DNA from: Candidatus Nomurabacteria bacterium CG_4_9_14_0_2_um_filter_32_10
Lineage (GTDB): Bacteria > Patescibacteriota > Minisyncoccia > Phycocordibacterales > UBA9973
Assembly (NCBI GenBank): GCA_002788475.1
Contig: PFRK01000044.1
Coordinates: 1-7,841, forward strand
Direction: 5' to 3'
DNA: 7,841 nt
Made by a program: the position numbers and the translations under genes. Position 1 is the stretch's first letter, and every line of letters starts with the position of its first letter. The notes under the pieces were generated by a model that was not told where the DNA came from, made no database searches, and worked only from the letters and a program-made list of their open reading frames with translations. Of the stretch, positions 1-5,394 are shown piece after piece.

Positions 1-8
1 AAATATGG

Positions 9-17
9 TACTATAAA
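9..17 (+). promoter_or_regulatory. Probable -10 box for tRNA-Val / tsaD
   Basis: The run TACTATAAA ends 5 bases before the first base of tRNA-Val, so transcription would start at or next to the mature 5' end. A -35 box would lie outside the window and cannot be judged. The box probably serves both the tRNA and tsaD, since tsaD begins right after the tRNA with no room for its own promoter. Confidence 0.45.
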
Positions 18-22
18 AATAT

Positions 23-95
23 GCACGCTTAGCTCAGTTGGTAGAGCATCGTCTTGACGTGACGAGGGTCGTAGGTTCAATTCCTACAGCGTGCA
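23..95 (+). tRNA. tRNA-Val (anticodon GAC)
   Basis: A complete cloverleaf can be read by eye. The acceptor stem GCACGCT pairs perfectly with AGCGTGC. The D-arm is GCTC/GAGC with a normal GG-containing loop. The anticodon stem TCGTC/GACGA encloses loop TTGACGT, giving anticodon GAC (valine codons GUC and GUU). The T-arm is GTAGG/CCTAC with loop TTCAATT. The discriminator base is A95 and no CCA is encoded, so a CCA-adding enzyme is needed. The tsaD start codon begins two bases after the discriminator, so the two probably share a transcript. The gene for the enzyme that charges this tRNA, valS, lies downstream on the same strand. Confidence 0.96.
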
Positions 96-96
96 C

Positions 97-1272
97 ATGA
101 AGATATTATCAATTGAAACAAGTTGTGATGATACAGCTATAACCTTAATGGAAATGCATGGATCATTTTCCACCAGAGGCAGATCCGCCTTCGGCGGAAA
201 AATTTTAGCTAATTCTTCAAATTCACAAATAAAAATTCACGCTCCATATGGCGGAGTCTACCCAATGCTCGCTAAACGTGAGCACATAAAAAACTTACCT
301 ATACTTTTAGAAAAAGTCTTAAAGTGTGCAAAGTCGAACTTTGCACAGATAGATTTGATAGCTGTCACCTATGGACCAGGGTTAGAGCCTTCACTTTGGA
401 CAGGAATAGTTTTCGCAAAAGAATTATCAGAAAAATGGAAAATTCCAATTATACCAGTAAACCATATGGAAGGTCATATAGTCTCAGTATTTGCAAAATC
501 TAAAGGCCAGTTTTCTATTCCTAAAATAAACTTCCTTGTTCTGTCTCTTCTTGTATCAGGAGGACATACAGAATTGATATTATCTAAAGATTGGTTAAAT
601 TATAAAATAATCGGAGAAACATTAGATGATGCTGCTGGAGAAGCATATGATAAGGTCGCAAGAATGATGAATTTACCCTACCCTGGTGGTCCAAAAATTT
701 CAAAATTAGCAGAAAAAGCAAGAGAAAAGGAAAAACTAAAAAGAAAAAACCGGTCCTTAAAAATTCAAAAAGGGCCGGCCTTCTCTTCCTTTTCTTTACC
801 CCGTCCTATGCTTTATAGCAAAAATTTTGATTTTTCTTTTTCTGGTTTAAAAACTGCCGTGCTTTATCTAATACGTGACCTCAAAAAAGAAAATCCAAAT
901 ATTTTACCTACCCGCAATGCTTCAAGTATAACTGATGCAGGCGGGCAAAATGACAAAATAAAACAAGCTATTGCTTTAGAATTTGAAAATGCAGTGGTAG
1001 AAACTTTAATTTACAAAACTACAAAAGCAAAAGAAAAATATAAAGCAAAAACAATCATAGTCGCAGGTGGAGTAGCTTGTAATAAACATTTACAAAGAGA
1101 AATGAAAAAAGCTGTGGGTAAAGACATCAAATTACTTTTTCCAGAAAAAGAGTTAACTGGAGACAATTCCATAATGATAGGTATGGCTGGATATTTGCAA
1201 TTTATAAAAAATAATAAAAAAGTACCAAAAATTTCAAGTATAAAGGCTAATGGTAATTTACGACTAAAATAA
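97..1272 (+). CDS. tsaD: tRNA N6-adenosine threonylcarbamoyltransferase TsaD (t6A synthesis), with in-frame insertions
   Basis: TsaD (Gcp/YgjD, Kae1 family) transfers the threonylcarbamoyl group to A37 of ANN-decoding tRNAs in the cytoplasm, together with TsaB and TsaE. Visible motifs in 391 residues are ETSCDDT (7-13), the metal-binding HMEGH (123-127), SGGHTEL (154-160), GETLDDAAGEAYDKVARM (173-190), PYPGGP (194-199), SFSGLKTAV (247-255), VAGGVACN (322-329) and TGDNSIMIG (354-362, holding the conserved Asp). I chose the ATG at 97. A GTG at 91 in the same frame lies inside the tRNA, and the family begins MKIL-type. There is no Shine-Dalgarno sequence. Family members are usually about 340 residues. 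The surplus of about 50 falls at residues about 21-35, 207-231 and 265-287, which coincide with DNA palindromes listed separately. All catalytic motifs are intact, so the protein is probably active. Confidence 0.95.
   Translation: MKILSIETSCDDTAITLMEMHGSFSTRGRSAFGGKILANSSNSQIKIHAPYGGVYPMLAKREHIKNLPILLEKVLKCAKSNFAQIDLIAVTYGPGLEPSLWTGIVFAKELSEKWKIPIIPVNHMEGHIVSVFAKSKGQFSIPKINFLVLSLLVSGGHTELILSKDWLNYKIIGETLDDAAGEAYDKVARMMNLPYPGGPKISKLAEKAREKEKLKRKNRSLKIQKGPAFSSFSLPRPMLYSKNFDFSFSGLKTAVLYLIRDLKKENPNILPTRNASSITDAGGQNDKIKQAIALEFENAVVETLIYKTTKAKEKYKAKTIIVAGGVACNKHLQREMKKAVGKDIKLLFPEKELTGDNSIMIGMAGYLQFIKNNKKVPKISSIKANGNLRLK
166..201 (+). repeat. 36-bp palindromic element inserted in frame in tsaD
   Basis: The outer arms TTTTCC (166-171) and GGAAAA (196-201) enclose a hairpin TCCGCC-TTC-GGCGGA (184-198). 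To its left is a decayed second hairpin around CCAGAGGC (173-180). The length is a multiple of three. It encodes part of residues 21-35 of TsaD, an extension that usual TsaD proteins lack between the first strand pair. GC content is far above the surrounding gene. The look is that of a small mobile palindrome tolerated within a protein, comparable to the Rickettsia palindromic elements; the comparison is mine. Confidence 0.6.
326..346 (+). repeat. Perfect 9-bp hairpin with 3-base loop inside tsaD
   Basis: GTGCAAAGT (326-334), loop CGA, ACTTTGCAC (338-346) form a perfect inverted repeat. It codes for residues around KCAKSNFAQ (77-85 of TsaD), a part that aligns with the family without obvious extra length. 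It may therefore be a replacement rather than an insertion. It could also be chance, but a perfect 9-bp stem with a 3-base loop within one gene is notable next to the other three palindromes. Confidence 0.5.
750..778 (+). repeat. Palindrome within the second tsaD insertion
   Basis: CCGGTCCTT (750-758) pairs with AAGGGCCGG (770-778) over 9 positions with one G-T pair, leaving an 11-base A-rich loop. It lies in a lysine-rich stretch (residues about 207-231) that ordinary TsaD proteins lack between the PYPGGP motif and the FPRPM-like motif (here LPRPM). This is a GC-rich island in an AT-rich gene. Confidence 0.5.
911..945 (+). repeat. Imperfect palindrome within the third tsaD insertion
   Basis: CCCGC (911-915) pairs with GCGGG (941-945). 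After a small internal loop, TGC (918-920) pairs with GCA (937-939), leaving a 16-base loop. The segment codes for residues within about 265-287 (TRNASSITDAGG), extra relative to the usual TsaD length just after SFSGLKTAV. It is weaker than the other palindromes and is listed because it also coincides with surplus protein sequence. Confidence 0.4.
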
Positions 1273-1363
1273 TTTCTAAAAACATAATTATAAAAGTTTT
1301 CGCCTGCAGGCACTGGCTTCGTTTTGTCTGCCAGAAAATTTTTGATAATTATGTTTTTAGAAA
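1273..1363 (+). repeat. 91-bp intergenic hairpin element with 19-bp perfect arms
   Basis: The arm TTTCTAAAAACATAATTAT (1273-1291) is exactly repeated in inverted form at 1345-1363. Pairing continues inward over ten more positions (1292-1301 with 1334-1343, one G-T pair and a bulged G1344), giving about 29 bp. The centre holds a palindrome GCCTGCAGGC (1302-1311) and a CTGGC/GCCAG pair (1313-1317, 1330-1334). The element starts at the base after the tsaD stop codon and ends before the valS promoter region. There is no U-run after the right arm, so it is not a standard rho-independent terminator, although so strong a stem may still affect transcription or shield the mRNA end. A MITE- or REP-like origin is possible. 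Confidence 0.8.
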
Positions 1364-1383
1364 GATAGAAAACCCTTTTATTT

Positions 1384-1389
1384 TATGAT
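1384..1389 (+). promoter_or_regulatory. Candidate -10 box of valS
   Basis: TATGAT ends 11 bases before the valS ATG, so transcription would start within about 5 bases of the start codon. No Shine-Dalgarno sequence lies in TATTTAATA before the ATG. Together these suggest a leaderless or nearly leaderless mRNA. No good -35 box was found; the stretch upstream is the arm of the hairpin element. Confidence 0.35.
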
Positions 1390-1400
1390 ATTATTTAATA

Positions 1401-3551
1401 ATGGATGAAAAACTACTAAAGCCCTACGACCCAAAAGAAACAGAAGATAAAATATATAAGCTCTGGGAAGAGAGTGGTTTTTTTAATCCAGACGTATGTG
1501 TAAAAAAAGGAATAACAAAACCAGATGCAGAAACTTTCACTCTAATAATGCCTCCAACTAATGCTAACGGCTCTCTGCACGCTGGTCATGGCCTCGTAAT
1601 GGCTATAGAAGACATCATGGTGCGTTACAAAAGAATGCAAGGGTTTAAAACTCTTTGGCTTCCAGGGCTTGACCACGCTGGTTTCGAGACACAAATCGTA
1701 TATGAAAAGCAATTGGAAAAAGAAGGTCGAACAAGATTTGAAATTGAATCAAAAAAATTATATAAAGAAATACTAGATTTCACTCTTAAAAATTCAAAAA
1801 ATATAAAATCCCAAATAAAAAAAATGGGGGCGTCTTGTGATTGGTCTCGAGAAAAATTCACATTAGATGATAATATCGTAAAAACTGTTTATCAAACTTT
1901 CAAAAGAATGTATGATGATAATTTAATCTATAGAGGAAACAGAATAGTCTCTTGGTGTTCAAAACATCAAACTTCTTTTTCTGATTTAGAAATAAAAGAT
2001 GAAGAGCGTATAGATAGTTTATATTATTTAAAATATGGACCATTTGTAATTGCTACATCTAGACCGGAAACAAAATTTGGTGATAAATATGTGGTAATGC
2101 ATCCTGATGATAAGCGTTATAAAGATTATACACATGGTCAAAAAATAGAACTAGAATGGATTAACGGCCCTACGACAGCAACAATTATAAAAGACAATAG
2201 TATTGATATGGAATTTGGAACTGGAGTAATGACCATTACTCCTTGGCATGATGCCACAGATTTTGAAATTGCTGAAAGACATAAATTAGATAAAGAACAA
2301 ATTATAGACGAATTCGGGAAATTACTTCCCATAGCAGGAGAATTCACAGGACAACATATAAAGAAAGCACGAACACTCATAATCGAGAAGCTTCAAAAAA
2401 AAGGCTTAATAGAAAAAATAGATGAAAATTATAAACATGTTATTCGAACATGTTATAAATGTGGAACGACTATTGAACCCCAAATAAAAAATCAATGGTT
2501 CGTAAAAATGAAACCATTAGCTGAACAAGCTTTAGAAAAAATAAATAACAAAAAGATAGAATATATACCAGAACATTATCAAAAAATTACAGTACATTGG
2601 CTTGAAAATATAATAGATTGGAACATTTCACGTCAAATCGTATGGGGTATTCCAATCCCGGCAAAAATTTGTAACAAATGTGAAAATGGTATGGTAGATA
2701 TAGAAAATATCATTTCAAAATGCGAAAAATGTGGTGGAGATGTAAGGACAGATTCTGACACTTTTGATACTTGGTTTTCTTCAGGTCAATGGCCTTTTGC
2801 TACTCTTGGTTATCCAGATAATAATGACTTCAAAACATTTTATCCAACTAATGTTATGGAAACAGCTGGAGAAATTATATTTTTCTGGGTTTCTCGAATG
2901 ATTATGTTAGGACTTTATATTACTGGGGAAATCCCATTTAAAACAGTTTATCTACATGGACTTGTTCTTGATGCAAAAGGACAAAAAATGAGTAAAAGTA
3001 AAGGAAATGTAATTGATCCATTAATTTTAACAGAAAAATTTGGCACCGATGCATTTAGAATTGGTATGATTATCGGCAATACTCCAGGAACATCTCTTGC
3101 TCTTTCTGAAGATAAAATTAGAGGTTATAAAAACTTTGCAAATAAAATATGGAATGCAACTCGTTTTGTGCTAGAAAACACTAAAAATTTTACACCCCCA
3201 GAAACTCCAAATTATGATGAAGAAGATAAGAAATCAGACGAAGAATTAAAACTTTTAATCAAAGAAATCACGAAAGAAATGGATGAATACAAATTCTATA
3301 TCGTTGCTGAAAAACTATATCACTATTTCTGGCATACTTTTGCCGACGTCATTATTGAAAGATCAAAAGTTAAAATTTTAAAAAATCAAAATGCAGATTC
3401 AGCAAAAATATTATTAAACACACAACTTACTACCCTACTCAAATTACTTCACCCATTTATACCTTTTGTTACTGAAGAAATTTGGTCTATCATAAAAAAA
3501 GACACTAAAGAAAAAAACGACTTATTAATGGTTGCCAAATGGCCAGCTTAA
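1401..3551 (+). CDS. valS: Valyl-tRNA synthetase, short form without C-terminal arm
   Basis: This class I enzyme attaches valine to tRNA-Val in the cytoplasm and edits mischarged threonine. In 716 residues the order is: catalytic core with the HIGH-type motif HAGH (60-63, in PPTNANGSLHAGHG); editing domain about 200-345, with ATSRPETKFGD (218-228) and FGTGVMTITPWHDATDFE (272-289); the zinc-type pairs C351/C354, C424/C427 and C441/C444; DTFDTWFSSGQWP (453-465), the family signature that sets it apart from IleRS and LeuRS; KMSKS (529-533); and a helical anticodon-binding domain from about 570 ending in HPFIPFVTEEIW (684-695). Common bacterial ValRS proteins run to about 880-950 residues. Here the protein stops right after LMVAKWPA, so the following domain segment and the C-terminal coiled-coil tRNA-binding arm are absent. 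The stop looks natural, because the next gene begins 4 bases later. Confidence 0.95.
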   Translation: MDEKLLKPYDPKETEDKIYKLWEESGFFNPDVCVKKGITKPDAETFTLIMPPTNANGSLHAGHGLVMAIEDIMVRYKRMQGFKTLWLPGLDHAGFETQIVYEKQLEKEGRTRFEIESKKLYKEILDFTLKNSKNIKSQIKKMGASCDWSREKFTLDDNIVKTVYQTFKRMYDDNLIYRGNRIVSWCSKHQTSFSDLEIKDEERIDSLYYLKYGPFVIATSRPETKFGDKYVVMHPDDKRYKDYTHGQKIELEWINGPTTATIIKDNSIDMEFGTGVMTITPWHDATDFEIAERHKLDKEQIIDEFGKLLPIAGEFTGQHIKKARTLIIEKLQKKGLIEKIDENYKHVIRTCYKCGTTIEPQIKNQWFVKMKPLAEQALEKINNKKIEYIPEHYQKITVHWLENIIDWNISRQIVWGIPIPAKICNKCENGMVDIENIISKCEKCGGDVRTDSDTFDTWFSSGQWPFATLGYPDNNDFKTFYPTNVMETAGEIIFFWVSRMIMLGLYITGEIPFKTVYLHGLVLDAKGQKMSKSKGNVIDPLILTEKFGTDAFRIGMIIGNTPGTSLALSEDKIRGYKNFANKIWNATRFVLENTKNFTPPETPNYDEEDKKSDEELKLLIKEITKEMDEYKFYIVAEKLYHYFWHTFADVIIERSKVKILKNQNADSAKILLNTQLTTLLKLLHPFIPFVTEEIWSIIKKDTKEKNDLLMVAKWPA

Positions 3552-3555
3552 AAAA

Positions 3556-4242
3556 ATGACTACTGACCCAAAAATTTTAGGTTTAGCACTTTTAGGAGGA
3601 ATTGCTCCTGCTCTTATCTGGCTTTGGTTTTGGCTTAAAGAAGATAATCAAAAACCTGAACCAAAAGGGCTTATAGCTACAATATTTATTATTGGTATGA
3701 TTGCAGTTATTTTTGTAATACCAATTCAAAAATTTATCCAATCTAGTATAATTTCTTACGAATGGCAAACCATCGCTTGGGCAAGTGCAGAAGAATTAAT
3801 TAAATATTTAGGAGTAGTAATTTTACTTTATAAAACAAATCGTATCGATGAACCCATAGATTGGCCAATTTTCTTGATTACTGCTGCACTAGGATTCGCA
3901 GCATTAGAAAATACATTATTTCTAATAAAACCTCTATCCTTAAACCAAACAACAGTCGGTTTACTAACAGGCCAACTCAGATTTTTGGGGTCTACTCTTC
4001 TCCACACTGTATCATCTGGGTTAATAGGCGTTGCCCTAGGACTTTCATTTTTTATGAGTAAATATATAAAAAAAATGTACCTACTAATAGGTATTATACT
4101 TGCTATCGCCTTGCATAGTACCTTTAATTTTTTTATAATAGGAGATAATGGAAACAATCTTTTAAGAGTATTAGGTTTTCTTTGGGTCGTTACAATTATT
4201 ATCATATTACTTTTTGAAAAATTAAGAAGAATGAGTGCATAG
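3556..4242 (+). CDS. PrsW-family intramembrane metalloprotease-like protein
   Basis: The 228-residue protein has about seven hydrophobic segments (roughly 6-28, 38-58, 73-92, 103-125, 143-167, 174-195, 203-221). It carries the motifs of the PrsW (peptidase M82) family: AEELIKY (78-84), GFAALEN (113-119), LLHTVSSGLIG (148-158) and LHSTFNFF (186-193), which supply paired glutamates and histidines inside the membrane. PrsW in Bacillus cleaves an anti-sigma factor. The substrate here is unknown and no anti-sigma gene is in the window. I chose the ATG at 3556, 4 bases after the valS stop. An in-frame TTG at 3532 would overlap valS and adds only eight polar residues. It is likely cotranscribed with valS and translated by reinitiation, as no Shine-Dalgarno sequence is seen. 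Confidence 0.85.
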   Translation: MTTDPKILGLALLGGIAPALIWLWFWLKEDNQKPEPKGLIATIFIIGMIAVIFVIPIQKFIQSSIISYEWQTIAWASAEELIKYLGVVILLYKTNRIDEPIDWPIFLITAALGFAALENTLFLIKPLSLNQTTVGLLTGQLRFLGSTLLHTVSSGLIGVALGLSFFMSKYIKKMYLLIGIILAIALHSTFNFFIIGDNGNNLLRVLGFLWVVTIIIILLFEKLRRMSA

Positions 4243-4283
4243 ATGGAATGAATCCACTAGAATTTTTTAACAAAATACACATT

Positions 4284-4302
4284 ATAAATTAATTTATTTT
4301 TA
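4284..4302 (+). terminator. Weak candidate terminator after the protease gene
   Basis: ATAAATTAATTTAT (4284-4297) is a self-complementary 14-mer followed by TTTTA. It lacks GC pairs and a proper loop, so termination is doubtful. It is listed because the valS-protease unit should end in the 115 bases before the heat-shock gene and nothing better is present. Confidence 0.2.
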
Positions 4303-4341
4303 TACCAATCATACAGTCTTTATATAGATAAGTAGATTAGG

Positions 4342-4349
4342 TATAAAAT
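4342..4349 (+). promoter_or_regulatory. Candidate -10 box of the small heat-shock gene
   Basis: TATAAAAT ends 8 bases before the ATG at 4358, placing the transcription start within a few bases of the start codon. The leader TTAGACAG carries no clear Shine-Dalgarno sequence. This repeats the near-leaderless layout seen at valS. The -35 region (around 4317-4322, TCTTTA, 19-base spacer) is poor. No CIRCE-type inverted repeat (HrcA site) is present upstream. Confidence 0.4.
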
Positions 4350-4357
4350 TTAGACAG

Positions 4358-4831
4358 ATGAATATACAAAATAAAAAAAGAAGTTTTTTTGATAGATTAA
4401 CTGGAAGTATGCATGCCGAAGAAGAAGATGAAGAAATAAAAAATATACCTATAAAAGGAGAAAAAAAGAATGGTAACGGTTGGATGGAAGAAGAAAATGA
4501 AGAACTCGAATTGACCGTTGATGTCTACCAAACATCAACAGACATAATATTACAAACTATGGTCGCTGGTGTTAAACCAGAAGATCTAGAGCTTACTATA
4601 GCTAGAGATACAATCACTATTAGAGGTAAAAGAGAAGAAAATCGAAATATAGAAGAAGAAAATTATTTTATAAAAGAACTTTATTGGGGAAAATTTTCTC
4701 GCACCATACTTCTCCCCCAAGAAGTAGAACCAGAAGAAGTCGAAGCTACAGAAAAACATGGTCTATTGACTATAAAAATACAAAAGGTAGATAAAGAAAA
4801 AAGAAATACAATAAAAGTTAAATCAATTTAA
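4358..4831 (+). CDS. Small heat-shock protein, Hsp20 / alpha-crystallin family
   Basis: The 157-residue protein is an ATP-independent holdase chaperone of the cytoplasm. The alpha-crystallin domain spans about residues 48-143: LTVDVYQTSTDIILQTMVAGV (52-72) is its start, DTITIRGKREE (84-94) the central strands, and GKFSRTILLPQEVEPEEVEA (111-130) with HGLLTIKIQK (134-143) the family's closing signature. The N-terminal region (1-47) is short and very acidic in EEEDEE (21-26). The C-terminal tail ends KVKSI and holds an I-x-V pair (IKV, 152-154) of the kind that docks between subunits. It is a single-gene transcription unit with its own promoter and a strong terminator beginning on the last base of the stop codon. 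Confidence 0.93.
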   Translation: MNIQNKKRSFFDRLTGSMHAEEEDEEIKNIPIKGEKKNGNGWMEEENEELELTVDVYQTSTDIILQTMVAGVKPEDLELTIARDTITIRGKREENRNIEEENYFIKELYWGKFSRTILLPQEVEPEEVEATEKHGLLTIKIQKVDKEKRNTIKVKSI

Positions 4832-4870
4832 AAATAAAAAAATCTGTAGAAATACAGATTTTTTTATTTT
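4831..4870. terminator. Perfect 18-bp bidirectional terminator hairpin with GAAA loop
   Basis: Bases 4831-4848 are exactly complementary to 4853-4870, leaving loop GAAA, a GNRA-type tetraloop. The stem core AATCTGTA/TACAGATT is flanked by A-rich and T-rich tracts, so a U-run follows the core on either strand. It ends the plus-strand heat-shock gene, whose stop codon gives its first base. It also ends the converging minus-strand tRNA-Phe transcript, whose 3' end is at 4872. Confidence 0.92.
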
Positions 4871-4871
4871 G

Positions 4872-4943
4872 TGCCTAGGGGGTGAATCGCACACCCGACC
4901 TGTCCCTCTTCAGGGGAACGCTCTACTACTGAGCTACCTAGGC
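4872..4943 (-). tRNA. tRNA-Phe (anticodon GAA) with unusual elbow bases
   Basis: Read on the minus strand, the acceptor stem GCCTAGG/CCTAGGC is perfect, as are the D-stem GCTC/GAGC and the T-stem GGGTG/CACCC. The anticodon loop CTGAAGA gives GAA. The discriminator is A and no CCA is encoded. Three features are odd. The T-loop is TGCGATT, so position 55 is G instead of the near-universal T (pseudouridine). The D-loop AGTAGTA has AG where GG (positions 18-19) is normal. The first anticodon-stem pair, 27-43, is T-C. The other stems are perfect, so I read this as a working tRNA and not a decayed copy. It lies 11 bases behind the small membrane-protein gene on the same strand and may be cut from that transcript. 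Confidence 0.92.
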
Positions 4944-4954
4944 ATACTTTAATT

Positions 4955-5236
4955 CTAAAACTTTTTCAATAAATCTTTAAAAGAAGATGTATTATCTGAA
5001 ACATCTTTTATATCTTTTTGAATACCAAGAACAGATTCATATAAATCAATTACTTTATTTAAAAATGGTTCCAAAAAATAAAAAGATCCAAATGCTATAC
5101 CTACTATTACTAAAATCTTTACTACTCGCCAGATAAATTCTCTATTCTGGACACCCCGAATTTTATAAAGTAATTTATTGTTTTCTTCAGCAATAACCAA
5201 TGTGTTTTGAAGTAATTGCTTTTCTTCTGGATCCAT
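4955..5236 (-). CDS. Small single-span membrane protein, function unknown
   Basis: The 93-residue protein has an N-terminal helix rich in polar residues with EENNKLLYKIRG (17-28), one membrane span about 37-57 (VVKILVIVGIAFGSFYFLEPF), and a charged C-terminal tail (58-93) that could form a helix or coiled coil. From memory, small proteins with an EENN-type helix followed by one span are common and uncharacterised in Parcubacteria-type genomes. I know of no assigned function. The ATG at 5236 is the only usable start: reading upstream in frame meets a TAA at 5299-5301 with no ATG, GTG or TTG between. That start codon sits inside an inverted repeat and behind a short upstream ORF, suggesting control of translation. 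It is probably cotranscribed with tRNA-Phe downstream. Confidence 0.75.
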   Translation of the reverse strand: MDPEEKQLLQNTLVIAEENNKLLYKIRGVQNREFIWRVVKILVIVGIAFGSFYFLEPFLNKVIDLYESVLGIQKDIKDVSDNTSSFKDLLKKF

Positions 5237-5317
5237 CCTGTACGAAATTCTATCATTATTTTTTCTGACAGAATTATTTACCTTAATAAGTGAACCCCAT
5301 TATTTCGTACGGGATCC
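5229..5317 (-). promoter_or_regulatory. 89-bp inverted repeat that covers the start codon of the small membrane-protein gene
   Basis: GTACGAAAT (5240-5248) pairs exactly with ATTTCGTAC (5302-5310), and outside these GGATCC (5229-5234) pairs with GGATCC (5312-5317). An internal loop separates the two helices. In the minus-strand RNA the ATG of the membrane-protein gene (5236-5234) lies in the right arm. The short upstream ORF starts in the left arm. The 53-base interior contains the palindrome TTCTGACAGAA (plus strand). This may be a translation switch, or a palindromic repeat from which the gene took its start. Confidence 0.6.
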
Positions 5318-5319
5318 AT
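5278..5319 (-). CDS. Possible 13-codon upstream ORF / leader peptide
   Basis: On the minus strand ATG GAT CCC opens a 13-codon frame (MDPVRNNGVHLLR) that ends in TAA at 5278. It begins with the same ATGGATCC string as the downstream membrane-protein gene and within the left arm of the inverted repeat. The predicted transcription start lies about one base before its ATG, so it would be read as a leaderless ORF. Its reality as a translated peptide is inference. Confidence 0.35.
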   Translation of the reverse strand: MDPVRNNGVHLLR

Positions 5320-5326
5320 AAATAAT

Positions 5327-5355
5327 ATTTTATCATAACTTTTTACAAAAGCCAA
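5327..5355 (-). promoter_or_regulatory. Promoter of the small membrane-protein / tRNA-Phe unit
   Basis: On the minus strand TTGGCT (5355-5350) is separated by 17 bases from TAAAAT (5332-5327), a good sigma-70-type spacing. Transcription would begin near 5320, next to the upstream ORF. An overlapping TATGAT (5337-5332) is an alternative -10 box. Confidence 0.5.
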
Positions 5356-5384
5356 TTTTTAAATTTTAGTTTTTTATGTTAAAT

Positions 5385-5390
5385 TATAAG
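5385..5390 (+). promoter_or_regulatory. Candidate -10 box for the tRNA-Arg locus
   Basis: TATAAG ends 4 bases before the 5' fragment of the interrupted tRNA-like gene, so the transcript would start close to 5397. The -35 region is only T-rich. The assignment rests on position and on the lack of other candidates before 5426. Confidence 0.3.
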
Positions 5391-5394
5391 CATT

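Noticed and set aside
91..96. GTG at 91 as the start of tsaD
   Set aside because: It lies within the tRNA-Val acceptor stem. The ATG at 97 gives the usual MKIL-type N-terminus of the family.
3532..3555. TTG at 3532 as the start of the PrsW-like gene
   Set aside because: It would overlap valS and adds only eight polar residues. The ATG at 3556 is better placed.
4243..4357. CIRCE operator before the heat-shock gene
   Set aside because: No TTAGCACTC / GAGTGCTAA-type repeat is present.
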